From Sphingomonadaceae bacterium (GTDB lineage: Bacteria > Pseudomonadota > Alphaproteobacteria > Sphingomonadales > Sphingomonadaceae), in NCBI GenBank assembly GCA_009923795.1, contig RFSU01000087.1:1-9360 (forward strand): 9,360 nt of DNA. The letters run 5' to 3'. Positions 1-5,848 of the stretch are shown here, piece after piece (the first letter of the stretch is position 1; the number at the start of each line of letters is the position of its first letter). The position numbers and the translations under genes were made by a program. The notes beneath the pieces are model-generated. The model did no database searches. It was not told the origin of the DNA and saw only the letters and a list, made by a program, of their open reading frames with translations.

Positions 1-142
1 CACGGTGACACGCGCCGCCGATGCACAGGCCGCCGGGGCGTTGCGGCTGCGCTTTGCCGATGGGTCTGTCAATGTGCGGGTTGAGCGCGAGGGCGGGCGG
101 CCCTATGAAGAGGCTAAGCCCGAACAGAACGACCTGTTCTGA
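1..142 (+). CDS. xseA: Exodeoxyribonuclease VII large subunit, C-terminal end (partial)
   Basis: Only the last 46 codons are in the window, read in the frame that starts at base 2 and stops with TGA at 140-142. The peptide has the pattern typical of the XseA C-terminus: a leucine/arginine strand, then FADGSVNVRVE (the small beta hairpin before the end), and a charged tail ending PEQNDLF. XseA is the large subunit of exonuclease VII. With several XseB subunits it degrades single-stranded DNA in both directions and acts in mismatch repair and DNA damage processing. The assignment is strengthened by the next two genes, DUF2093 and an M23 peptidase, which I recall following xseA in sphingomonads. 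The start and the catalytic domain lie upstream, so completeness cannot be judged. Confidence 0.8.
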   Translation, partial: TVTRAADAQAAGALRLRFADGSVNVRVEREGGRPYEEAKPEQNDLF

Positions 143-156
143 ATGAAGGAAGAGCA

Positions 157-354
157 ATGTTGATGTCCCAAGGCCGCCCCGCACGATTAATGTATATGGC
201 CAATGGCTTTCGCATTTTGGCGCATGGGGATCATGTGATTTGCGCAAAATCGGGGGCCGTCGTGTCGCTGGAGGCCTTGCGCTATTGGAATGTGACCAAG
301 CAGGAACCCTATGCGACCGCCGAAATTGCGGCGCGTGCCGCCATCGGGGAATGA
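157..354 (+). CDS. DUF2093 family small protein
   Basis: This is a 65-residue protein of unknown function. It matches my memory of the DUF2093 family of alphaproteobacteria: an N-terminal RPARLMYMANGFRIL strand pair, a central GDHVICAKSG turn with one cysteine, then LEALRYWNV and an alanine-rich helix. The LRYW segment is the family's most recognisable part. There is no signal peptide or membrane segment, so it is probably cytoplasmic. A purine-rich site (GGAAGAG) lies just before the ATG at 157; an in-frame ATG at 163 is an alternative start. It begins 14 bases after the xseA stop, and its TGA overlaps the ATG of the M23 peptidase (ATGA at 351-354), so it sits inside an operon and may be translated from xseA-initiated transcripts. 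The lone Cys and nearby His do not form a recognisable metal site. No function is claimed. Confidence 0.85.
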   Translation: MLMSQGRPARLMYMANGFRILAHGDHVICAKSGAVVSLEALRYWNVTKQEPYATAEIAARAAIGE

Positions 355-1229
355 CCCAGTTGGTGCGGCAGGCGGTTTTTGCGCTCTGCCTTTTCCTATC
401 TCCCATGGCGCAGGCTGAGGACGCCGCGCCCTCTCCCCCTATTCAGCTAGATCGCACCGCCGTGCAGGGCGGCTATGTGCTCGGCTGGGCCCCTGAAGGC
501 ACCACAGAGATTCTACTAGATGGGCAGAGCGTTCCGCTGGCCGCCGATGGGCGCTTTGCATTGGGCTTTGGGCGGGACGCGTCGGCCAATGCCCAACTGA
601 TTGCCCGGCTTGGCACGGGCGAGACTCTAAGCCTGACCATCCCTATTGCGCCGCGCCAATGGCAGTTGGAAAATCTCCCCAGTTTGCCGCGCGTGTCGCA
701 GCCATCGGCCGAGTTTCTGGCGCGCAGGCCCGGCGAATTGGCGCAGATTGAAGCGGCCCGCAAAAGCATCTCCTCCCAGACGGGCTGGCGGCAGTCCTTT
801 ATCTGGCCCGCACGGGGCCGGATTTCCGGGGTGTTCGGTTCTCAACGGATTTACGCCGGAGAACCGGGTGTGCCGCATAATGGGGTGGATGTGGCCGGGG
901 GCACCGGGACCGCCGTTTATGCGCCTGCAAATGGGATTGTGATTCTGGCGGCGGCCAGCCCCTTCACGCTGGAGGGCAATTTGCTGATGATTGACCATGG
1001 CATGGGTCTCAACAGCGCCTTTCTGCATCTCTCGCGCATTGATGTGGCGGTGGGTGATGTGATCCGCCAAGGCCAGCCCATTGGGGCCATTGGCATGACC
1101 GGGCGGGCAACCGGCCCCCATCTGCATTGGGGCATGCGCTGGCTCGACCAAAGGATCGACCCGGCGCTGGTGGCAGGGCCAATGTCTGCCGCACCAGCGC
1201 CGATGGGTAAGGACAAGCAGCCAGATTAA
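351..1229 (+). CDS. Exported M23 family metallopeptidase (LytM-type murein hydrolase)
   Basis: The protein is 292 residues from the ATG at 351, which overlaps the DUF2093 stop (ATGA). The reading frame stays open further upstream, but only this start gives a signal peptide: MTQLVRQAVFALCLFLSPMAQA, with probable cleavage after AQA at residue 22. Residues 25-150 form a beta-rich region followed by a charged linker. The M23 fold runs from about 155 to 280. The zinc site looks complete: H176 and D180 in HNGVDVAG, and the HLH motif at 257-259 in GPHLHWGM. This points to an active enzyme rather than a degenerate NlpD/EnvC-type activator. M23 enzymes cleave peptide cross-links of peptidoglycan in the periplasm, usually at glycyl or D-Ala-DAP bonds; the substrate here is not determined. 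I recall the xseA - DUF2093 - M23 order from sphingomonads. Its TAA at 1227-1229 overlaps the stop of the opposing gene. Confidence 0.9.
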   Translation: MTQLVRQAVFALCLFLSPMAQAEDAAPSPPIQLDRTAVQGGYVLGWAPEGTTEILLDGQSVPLAADGRFALGFGRDASANAQLIARLGTGETLSLTIPIAPRQWQLENLPSLPRVSQPSAEFLARRPGELAQIEAARKSISSQTGWRQSFIWPARGRISGVFGSQRIYAGEPGVPHNGVDVAGGTGTAVYAPANGIVILAAASPFTLEGNLLMIDHGMGLNSAFLHLSRIDVAVGDVIRQGQPIGAIGMTGRATGPHLHWGMRWLDQRIDPALVAGPMSAAPAPMGKDKQPD

Positions 1230-1642
1230 CGCCGGCGGCAGCGATCATCCGACCGGTCAATTGCCCGACCCGCCAACGCGCCTGTGCCGCCTCCAATAAT
1301 GGCACCCGCCGTGCGGTCTCCATCGCGTCCGGCGACAGCCCGGCCCAAAAGGCCGCCCGCCACAGCGCCGATCACAAGGCCTGTCGTTCCCTTGCCGCAG
1401 CCCTCTTCGCGCTGGCGGTAGGAGTATTTTTCAGCATGATGGTGCCGACCATAGCCCCGATGATCCTCATATCGGCGATGATCGTGACGATCCTGATACC
1501 CCCGGCGATAGTCATGGTCCTGATCCGACCGCGATTCATAGCGGTGATAACCCCGCTCATGCGCCAAGGCGGGGGCCGTAGGCGCTAGGCCGATAAACAG
1601 AGCCGAAACGGCCGCTGACACATGTGTGAACGTCTTTTGCAT
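1226..1642 (-). CDS. Exported glycine-zipper protein with His/Arg/Tyr-rich region
   Basis: The protein is 138 residues from the ATG at 1642-1640, chosen because a strong GGAGGTGG ribosome site precedes it and it opens with a signal peptide ending in ALA at residues 25-27. The frame remains open 51 codons upstream, but that extension has no export signal of its own and would bury the signal peptide. Residues 28-80 are extremely rich in His, Arg, Tyr and Asp, with nine histidines. Residues 86-128 carry glycine-zipper repeats (GAVAGGLLG, GAIIGGGTGALAG) of the kind in the 17 kDa surface antigen/2TM glycine-zipper family. Cysteines 82 and 135 flank the zipper and could form a disulfide, a pattern I recall in related proteins. 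There is no lipobox cysteine at the cleavage site. It is probably periplasmic or outer-membrane associated; metal binding by the His-rich part is only a possibility. It is divergent from the phytase-like gene. Confidence 0.8.
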   Translation of the reverse strand: MQKTFTHVSAAVSALFIGLAPTAPALAHERGYHRYESRSDQDHDYRRGYQDRHDHRRYEDHRGYGRHHHAEKYSYRQREEGCGKGTTGLVIGAVAGGLLGRAVAGRDGDRTAGAIIGGGTGALAGRAIDRSDDRCRRR

Positions 1643-1718
1643 GATGCCACCTCCACTAATGCCATCCGATAGGGACGAATGACGATGATCGGGGTTCTGA
1701 TGCATTTCCATTGCACAT

Positions 1719-1752
1719 AAGCTGAATGGCTCGGTTATCCCTCGTTCAGCTT
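1719..1752. repeat. Inverted repeat in divergent promoter region
   Basis: A perfect 8-base inverted repeat, AAGCTGAA at 1719-1726 and TTCAGCTT at 1745-1752, is separated by 18 bases. It lies in the 152-base gap between the glycine-zipper gene (minus) and the phytase-like gene (plus). Its spacing would suit a dimeric regulator binding on one face of the helix across about two and a half turns, but no known operator is recognised and chance cannot be excluded. Confidence 0.35.
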
Positions 1753-1794
1753 TGAAAGGGTGCAGGCCGCGACGCATCAGCCTATAGAAGGGCA

Positions 1795-2766
1795 ATGGTG
1801 CGCCGCCTCATCCTCTTCCTCCTCTGCCTGCCGCTCATCGTCATGACATCCTCGGCCAAGCTGGGGCAAATGCCCCTGCGGCGACAGATGCTTGTCGTGA
1901 CGGCTGAGCCTGTGCCCCTCTCTCGCAGCGATCCGGCGGTCACTCAGGCGGGCGAGCTTGCGTATCTGGGCGGATGGCGGCTCTCCGCGCGTCATGCTGA
2001 CTTTGGCGGCTGGTCCGCCATGCAGGCGACGCCCACCGGCTTCCGGATGATGTCTGATGCAGGTGCCATGATCGATCTACCACGACCCAGCGCCGGGACG
2101 ATGCGCGCAGTTTTGCAAGAGCTGCCCAAGGGCTGTGGCCAGCGGTGGCACAAAGATAAACAAGACGCCGAATCGCTCACTACGGATGATCAGGGGCATA
2201 TGTGGGTCGCGCTGGAGCAGCAGAACATCATTTGCCGTATCGATGCCGCAGGCCATGTCCGCACCATTGCCCCAGCCGCTATGGCCAATTGGTCCAGCGC
2301 TCTCGGCGCAGAGGCGATGGTGCGTTTGCGCGATGGTCGTTTTCTCGTCTTTGCAGAAGCGGACCCCAAAGACACAGATGGGCCGTCTCCAGTGCTCCTC
2401 TTTTCCGGCGACCCTCTGTCACCGTCGGTGCGCCACGTCAGCTTGCGCCTTGCCAGCCCAGACGGATTTCGCCCAAGCGATGCCGCCCAACTGCCAGACG
2501 GGCGGATATTGGTGTTACAGCGCGCCTTTGCCCTGCCGCTGCGCTGGCAAACGCGCCTGATTGTCCTTGATCTGGCAGAGGTGCGGGAAAATGCGCTTCT
2601 TCAAGGCCGAGAAGTGGCGCGGCTTGCACCCCCGATGCTGACGGACAATTTCGAAGCCTTGGCCGTGACACAAGAAAAGAGGCGACCCATTATCTGGATC
2701 GCCTCTGATGATAATTTCTGGTCGCTTCAGCAGACGTACCTGCTGAAGTTCACCTTAAAAGATTAG
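1795..2766 (+). CDS. Exported phytase-like (esterase-like activity) protein
   Basis: The protein is 323 residues from the ATG at 1795, preceded by AGAAGGG. The N-terminus MVRRLILFLLCLPLIVMTSSA is a signal peptide or anchor. The body resembles the phytase-like beta-propeller family (the 'esterase-like activity of phytase' group). Repeated strand motifs include DAESLTTDDQGHMWVALE (124-141), GAEAMVRLRDGRFLVFAE (171-188) and SDAAQLPDGRILVLQR (228-243). The family's typical C-terminal signature is also present: DNFEALAV (284-291), then IWIASDDNFWSLQQTYLLKF (300-319). The family name comes from similarity to phytase and esterase activities; the real substrate is unknown, and no histidine-acid or serine-hydrolase active site is evident. 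A TATAGA at 1783-1788 could be a -10 element with a very short leader. The TAG at 2764-2766 overlaps the rpmB stop. I recall this gene beside rpmB in other sphingomonads. Confidence 0.8.
   Translation: MVRRLILFLLCLPLIVMTSSAKLGQMPLRRQMLVVTAEPVPLSRSDPAVTQAGELAYLGGWRLSARHADFGGWSAMQATPTGFRMMSDAGAMIDLPRPSAGTMRAVLQELPKGCGQRWHKDKQDAESLTTDDQGHMWVALEQQNIICRIDAAGHVRTIAPAAMANWSSALGAEAMVRLRDGRFLVFAEADPKDTDGPSPVLLFSGDPLSPSVRHVSLRLASPDGFRPSDAAQLPDGRILVLQRAFALPLRWQTRLIVLDLAEVRENALLQGREVARLAPPMLTDNFEALAVTQEKRRPIIWIASDDNFWSLQQTYLLKFTLKD
2725..2748. repeat. Perfect 9-bp hairpin in the 3' end of the phytase-like gene
   Basis: CTTCAGCAG at 2725-2733 pairs perfectly with CTGCTGAAG at 2740-2748 around a six-base loop. 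A flanking G-T pair (2724/2749) could extend the stem by a G-U in plus-strand RNA. It lies about 15-40 bases before the shared stop codons of the convergent pair with rpmB. It could act as a terminator or 3' stabiliser for rpmB mRNA read leftward, or as a pause or stabiliser for the plus transcript. Neither side is followed by a clear T-run, so it does not meet the intrinsic-terminator standard. Confidence 0.4.
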
Positions 2767-3053
2767 GCAGCGACAGCCGACTTCTTGGCGACTTCGCGCT
2801 TCAGGCGACGCGCCTTCAGGCTGAGCTTTGTGTCCGCCGTCTTGAGCAACCAATTGTCGAGACCGCCGACATGCTCCACCGAGCGCAGACCGTGCGTCGA
2901 CACGCGCAGACGCACACCCTTGGCGAGCGATTCGGAGATCAACGTGACATTCTGCAGATTCGGCAAGAATGTACGCTTGGTCTTGTTATTGGCGTGGGAC
3001 ACGTTGTGCCCTACTTGGCGGCCCTTGCCGGTCAGTTCGCAAATGCGCGACAT
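2763..3053 (-). CDS. rpmB: 50S ribosomal protein L28
   Basis: The protein is 96 residues, starting MSRICELTGKGRQVGHNVSH, the classic L28 N-terminus. It continues through NNKTKRTFLPNLQNV and VRLRVSTHGLRSVEHVGGLD, with a lysine/arginine-rich C-terminal tail. L28 binds 23S rRNA in the large subunit and is needed for late assembly. The ATG at 3053-3051 is chosen over longer in-frame starts because the family begins exactly here and AGGA (3066-3063) sits nine bases upstream. The alphaproteobacterial form is longer at the C-terminus than the roughly 78-residue E. coli protein. Only one cysteine is present, so it is not the zinc-binding type. A weak promoter may lie at TATGAT (3083-3078, minus strand). 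Its TAA overlaps the phytase-like stop by four bases, and it is divergent from tadA. Confidence 0.97.
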   Translation of the reverse strand: MSRICELTGKGRQVGHNVSHANNKTKRTFLPNLQNVTLISESLAKGVRLRVSTHGLRSVEHVGGLDNWLLKTADTKLSLKARRLKREVAKKSAVAA

Positions 3054-3200
3054 GTCTGTTCGTCCTAAAGTTGAATAATCATATTCGGAAAGGCTGCGCA
3101 CCTAACGGTCGGCGGCGCTTTCGTCAACCCAAAGCGGCAGCCCAAAGGGGATTGGCGCACCGACGCTTCAATCTTGGGCGATCAGGCCCTAGAGCAAGCT

Positions 3201-3653
3201 ATGGCGATTCCCCTGCCCCTTCCTATGCAGCGCGCACTCGCGCTTGCGCAAGCCTCCGCCGAAGCCGGCGAAGTGCCGGTGGGTGCTGTCATCATGAAGG
3301 ACGGCATTGAAATTGCGGCGGCCGCCAACGCCATGCGTGCCTCGGCCGATCCCACCGCCCATGCGGAAATGGAGGCGATTCGCATGGCCGCGCGCGTTTT
3401 GGGCCAGGACCGACTCGAGGGATGCGACCTTTGGGTGACGTTGGAGCCGTGCGCCATGTGCGCGGGCGCCATTGCCCATGCGCGCATCGCGCGGGTCTAT
3501 TATGCAGCACCAGACCCCAAGGGCGGGGCTGTGGATCACGGCCCGCGCTTCTTCACGCAACCCACCTGCCACCACCGCCCCGACGTCTATTCGGGCCTCG
3601 GCGAAGCAAAGGCTGCAGACCAATTGCGCGCCTTTTTTGCCCAAAAACGATGA
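3201..3653 (+). CDS. tadA: tRNA-specific adenosine deaminase TadA
   Basis: The protein is 150 residues from the ATG at 3201. A TTG nine codons upstream is also in frame, but the MAIPLPLPMQRALALA start fits the family. TadA converts A34 to inosine in tRNA-Arg(ACG), allowing one tRNA to read three arginine codons. All zinc and catalytic residues of the cytidine-deaminase fold are visible. HAE at 54-56 supplies the zinc ligand H54 and the proton-shuttle E56; PCAMC at 83-87 supplies zinc ligands C84 and C87. The spacing matches E. coli TadA within three residues. GEVPVGAVI (residues 20-28 or so) is the usual substrate-side strand. The ribosome site is weak (AGAGC). It is divergent from rpmB across 147 bases, and the CNNM gene follows after 66 bases. 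Confidence 0.95.
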   Translation: MAIPLPLPMQRALALAQASAEAGEVPVGAVIMKDGIEIAAAANAMRASADPTAHAEMEAIRMAARVLGQDRLEGCDLWVTLEPCAMCAGAIAHARIARVYYAAPDPKGGAVDHGPRFFTQPTCHHRPDVYSGLGEAKAADQLRAFFAQKR

Positions 3654-3719
3654 GCCAAAGGATTCCCGAGCCGCAATACTTGAGCGGACACGCCTTTTTC
3701 TGCCATAAGGCACAATCCA

Positions 3720-5039
3720 ATGGCTGATGCCCTCCCCTCTCTAACCCCCTTTCCTTGGGGCGATCTTGCAATCATCCTTGCGTTGATTGCGATCAATGGC
3801 GTGTTTGCGATGTCGGAGCTGGCCATTGTGTCGGCCCGGCGGGCGCGGCTGGATGCCATCACGCGCAAAAGCCAGCTGAAAGGCGCGCAGACAGCCATCG
3901 CGCTCGCGTCTAATCCGGGACGCTTTTTATCCACCGTGCAAATTGGCATCACGCTGATTGGGATTATCGCGGGCGCTTATTCCGGCGCGAGTCTGAGCGG
4001 ACCTGTGGCGGAGCGGCTGGTCCTGCTTGGCCTGCCCACCAATTGGTCAGATGATGTTGGCTTTGGGTTGGTCATTGGCCTCACCACCTTTGCCTCGCTG
4101 ATCATTGGGGAATTGGTGCCCAAGCAATTTGCCCTGCGCGCGCCCGAACCCATTGCCGTGGTGATGGCGGTGCCAATGGTGATGCTGGCGCGGATCACAG
4201 CCCCCATTGTCTGGCTGCTGGATCGCACAAGCGCGCTCATTTTCCGCCTGCTCGGGCTAAAGCGCGAATCGGACAGCCATGTGACCGCCGAAGAGCTGCA
4301 CCTGATTGTCGCCGAAGCCTCAAAATCCGGCATTATTGAAGAAAGCGAGCGCGCCATCATCTCTGGCGTGGTGCGCTTGGCCGATCGCCCCGTGCGCGAG
4401 GTGATGACGCCGCGCACCGAAATCGATTGGATCGATGAAAAGGCGGATGCCAAGGCGATTCATCAAGCTGTTCTCGCCTCCCCGCACAGTCGGTTGCTCA
4501 TCGCCCGTGGGTCGGTGGATGAAATTGTGGGCGTGGTTGGCGCGCGGGATTTGTTGGCGGCCGAACTAATGGGCAAGAAATTAGACCTGAAGGCACTGAT
4601 GAAGCGCGCGCCCATTGTCCCGGATCAGGTCGATGCGATGGACGCGTTAGAGGCGCTGCGCCGCGCCGATGTGCCCATTGCGCTCGTCCATGATGAATAT
4701 GGGCATTTTGAAGGGATTGTGACCCCGGCCGATCTGCTGTCGGCCATTGCCGGCGATTTTGTGTCGGATCAGGATGCCGAAGATGAGCCCGCCATTGTCA
4801 CGCGCGACGATGGCAGTTTGCTCGTCGCCGGATGGGCCACCGCCGATAGCCTTGCCGAACGCATTGGCCTGTCGCTGGGCGAAGACCGGGACTTTGCGAC
4901 TGTCGCTGGCTTTGTGCTGGATCGGTTGAAGCGCATTCCCGATACGGGCGAATATTTCACCGAACAGGGCTATCGGTTTGAGGTTGTGGATATGGACGGC
5001 CGCAAGATCGACAAATTGCTCGTTCAAATTGTTGATTAG
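3720..5039 (+). CDS. CNNM/CBS/CorC_HlyC transporter-type membrane protein (hemolysin family)
   Basis: The protein is 439 residues, the usual length for this family (YtfL/PaeA, YfjD, TlyC-like). The DUF21/CNNM membrane domain covers residues 1-180, with hydrophobic segments near 15-35, 68-88, 113-131 and 145-168 and the conserved GELVPKQ at 130-136. A linker helix (GIIEESERAIISGVVRLADR) leads to a CBS pair at about 227-285 and 293-345, beginning with the typical VREVMTPRTEIDW. A CorC_HlyC domain follows at about 357-437. Members are linked to magnesium/cobalt homeostasis and, for YtfL-type proteins, to cadaverine/putrescine export; which applies here cannot be told from the sequence. The old name 'hemolysin' should not be read as toxin activity. 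The AAGG at 3706-3709 is the likely ribosome site. Its stop lies six bases before sufE, suggesting coupled translation. Confidence 0.92.
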   Translation: MADALPSLTPFPWGDLAIILALIAINGVFAMSELAIVSARRARLDAITRKSQLKGAQTAIALASNPGRFLSTVQIGITLIGIIAGAYSGASLSGPVAERLVLLGLPTNWSDDVGFGLVIGLTTFASLIIGELVPKQFALRAPEPIAVVMAVPMVMLARITAPIVWLLDRTSALIFRLLGLKRESDSHVTAEELHLIVAEASKSGIIEESERAIISGVVRLADRPVREVMTPRTEIDWIDEKADAKAIHQAVLASPHSRLLIARGSVDEIVGVVGARDLLAAELMGKKLDLKALMKRAPIVPDQVDAMDALEALRRADVPIALVHDEYGHFEGIVTPADLLSAIAGDFVSDQDAEDEPAIVTRDDGSLLVAGWATADSLAERIGLSLGEDRDFATVAGFVLDRLKRIPDTGEYFTEQGYRFEVVDMDGRKIDKLLVQIVD

Positions 5040-5045
5040 GACCCG

Positions 5046-5459
5046 ATGACCAGCCTTTTGGATTTGCAGGAGGAATATGATTTCCTTGACCCTGATGATC
5101 GCTATCGCCTGCTGATTGATCTTGGCCGCGCGCTTGAGCCGATGCCCGATGCCCTGAAAACAGACGCCACATTGGTGCGCGGCTGTTCGGCCAGCGTCTG
5201 GGTCTATCCTATGGCGGGGGATGAGGGGCGGCTGCATTTTCTGGCCGATAGCAATGCGGCCATCACCAAGGGGATTATCGCGCTTGTCCTAAAAACGGTG
5301 CAGGATGCGACCGCGGCGGATATTCTCGCAACCGATATTGAGGCGGCCCTTGCGCCCTTTGACCTTAAAAACCAGCTGTCATCCAACCGGACACAGGGCA
5401 TCCCCAATATGATTGCGCTGATCCGCGAGACAGCGGGCCGATATGAAGGAGAATCATGA
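5046..5459 (+). CDS. sufE: SufE family sulfur acceptor protein
   Basis: The protein is 137 residues, close to the 138 of E. coli SufE. SufE accepts persulfide sulfur from the cysteine desulfurase SufS and passes it to the SufBCD scaffold in iron-sulfur cluster assembly. The active cysteine is C47 in VRGCSASVWV, the family's hallmark loop. Other family features are YRLLIDLGR at 20-28, DSNAAITKGIIALVL in the middle, and SNRTQGIPNMIALI near the C-terminus. No export signal is present, so it is cytoplasmic. It lies six bases after the CNNM stop, with a TTAGGA ribosome site overlapping that stop codon. It ends in an ATGA overlap with the next gene. No other suf genes are in the window, so it appears to be separated from any suf operon; partnership with SufS is family knowledge. 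Confidence 0.93.
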   Translation: MTSLLDLQEEYDFLDPDDRYRLLIDLGRALEPMPDALKTDATLVRGCSASVWVYPMAGDEGRLHFLADSNAAITKGIIALVLKTVQDATAADILATDIEAALAPFDLKNQLSSNRTQGIPNMIALIRETAGRYEGES

Positions 5460-5848
5460 TGCGCCTTGTCTCCACCCTTATCGCAACTCTTGTGCTGAGC
5501 AGCCCGGCTTTTGCCGCGCGCGATTTCCGCATCGCGGGGGAAGCCTTTGAAGAGGCGGAGATTTTGGATGCGCGCGCACTCGCCTCTTTGGGTGGGGAAC
5601 CGGCGATTTTGATCACCCTGACGCCTAAGGCTGCGCCCCGCCTGCTCCGCCTGACCAAGGATGCAGCGGGCAAGACGTTGATGATCACGCTAGATGGACA
5701 GCCGCTGCCCGGCCCAGCCCTGTCCGCACCGATCAGCGATGGCGCGCTGGAGCTGCCCGGCATTGCCAGCTTTGAAGAGGGGGAGGCTTTGGCCAAAGCC
5801 ATTTCCGGCAAGCCGCCCGTGCCCGACAGTCTGGACGAAGGCCCCTAA
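5456..5848 (+). CDS. Small exported protein resembling the SecD P1 head subdomain
   Basis: The protein is up to 130 residues. Two adjacent ATGs (5456 and 5459) are possible starts; AAGGAG at 5446-5451 is seven bases before the second, which is the better spacing, while the first forms an ATGA overlap with sufE. Residues 1-20 are a signal peptide ending PAFA. The mature part resembles the periplasmic P1 head of SecD. A strand with ILITLTPKAAPRLLRLT (50-66) is followed by GKTLMITLDGQPLPGPALS and a PISDGALELPG strand. Then comes FEEGEALAKAIS, which corresponds to the SecD segment reading roughly 'G-FTxEEAxxLA'. The similarity is my recognition from the pattern order, not a search. It lacks SecD membrane segments, so it cannot be a translocase by itself. 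Function is unknown; a periplasmic role is inferred from the signal peptide. Its TAA overlaps the opposing gene's stop. Confidence 0.75.
   Translation: MMRLVSTLIATLVLSSPAFAARDFRIAGEAFEEAEILDARALASLGGEPAILITLTPKAAPRLLRLTKDAAGKTLMITLDGQPLPGPALSAPISDGALELPGIASFEEGEALAKAISGKPPVPDSLDEGP

Noticed and set aside
240..350. Upstream extension of the M23 peptidase frame over the DUF2093 gene
   Set aside because: It would hide the signal peptide. The ATG at 351 overlaps the DUF2093 stop and gives a proper signal sequence.
1643..1795. A 51-codon N-terminal extension of the glycine-zipper gene
   Set aside because: It would place a signal peptide in the interior of the protein, and the internal ATG at 1642 has a much better ribosome site.
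3073..3086. A short inverted repeat (GAATA/TATTC) in the rpmB leader
   Set aside because: Five-base AT-rich arms with a four-base loop are easily expected by chance and do not match a known L28 leader element.
3650..3727. A 25-codon frame starting in an ATGA overlap with the tadA stop and ending inside the CNNM start
   Set aside because: It could be a coupling leader peptide, but it includes rare codons, has no known family pattern and cannot be told from chance.
4647..5237. A 196-codon minus-strand frame opposite the CNNM and sufE genes
   Set aside because: It is antisense to clear CBS, CorC_HlyC and SufE coding sequence and shows no family pattern.
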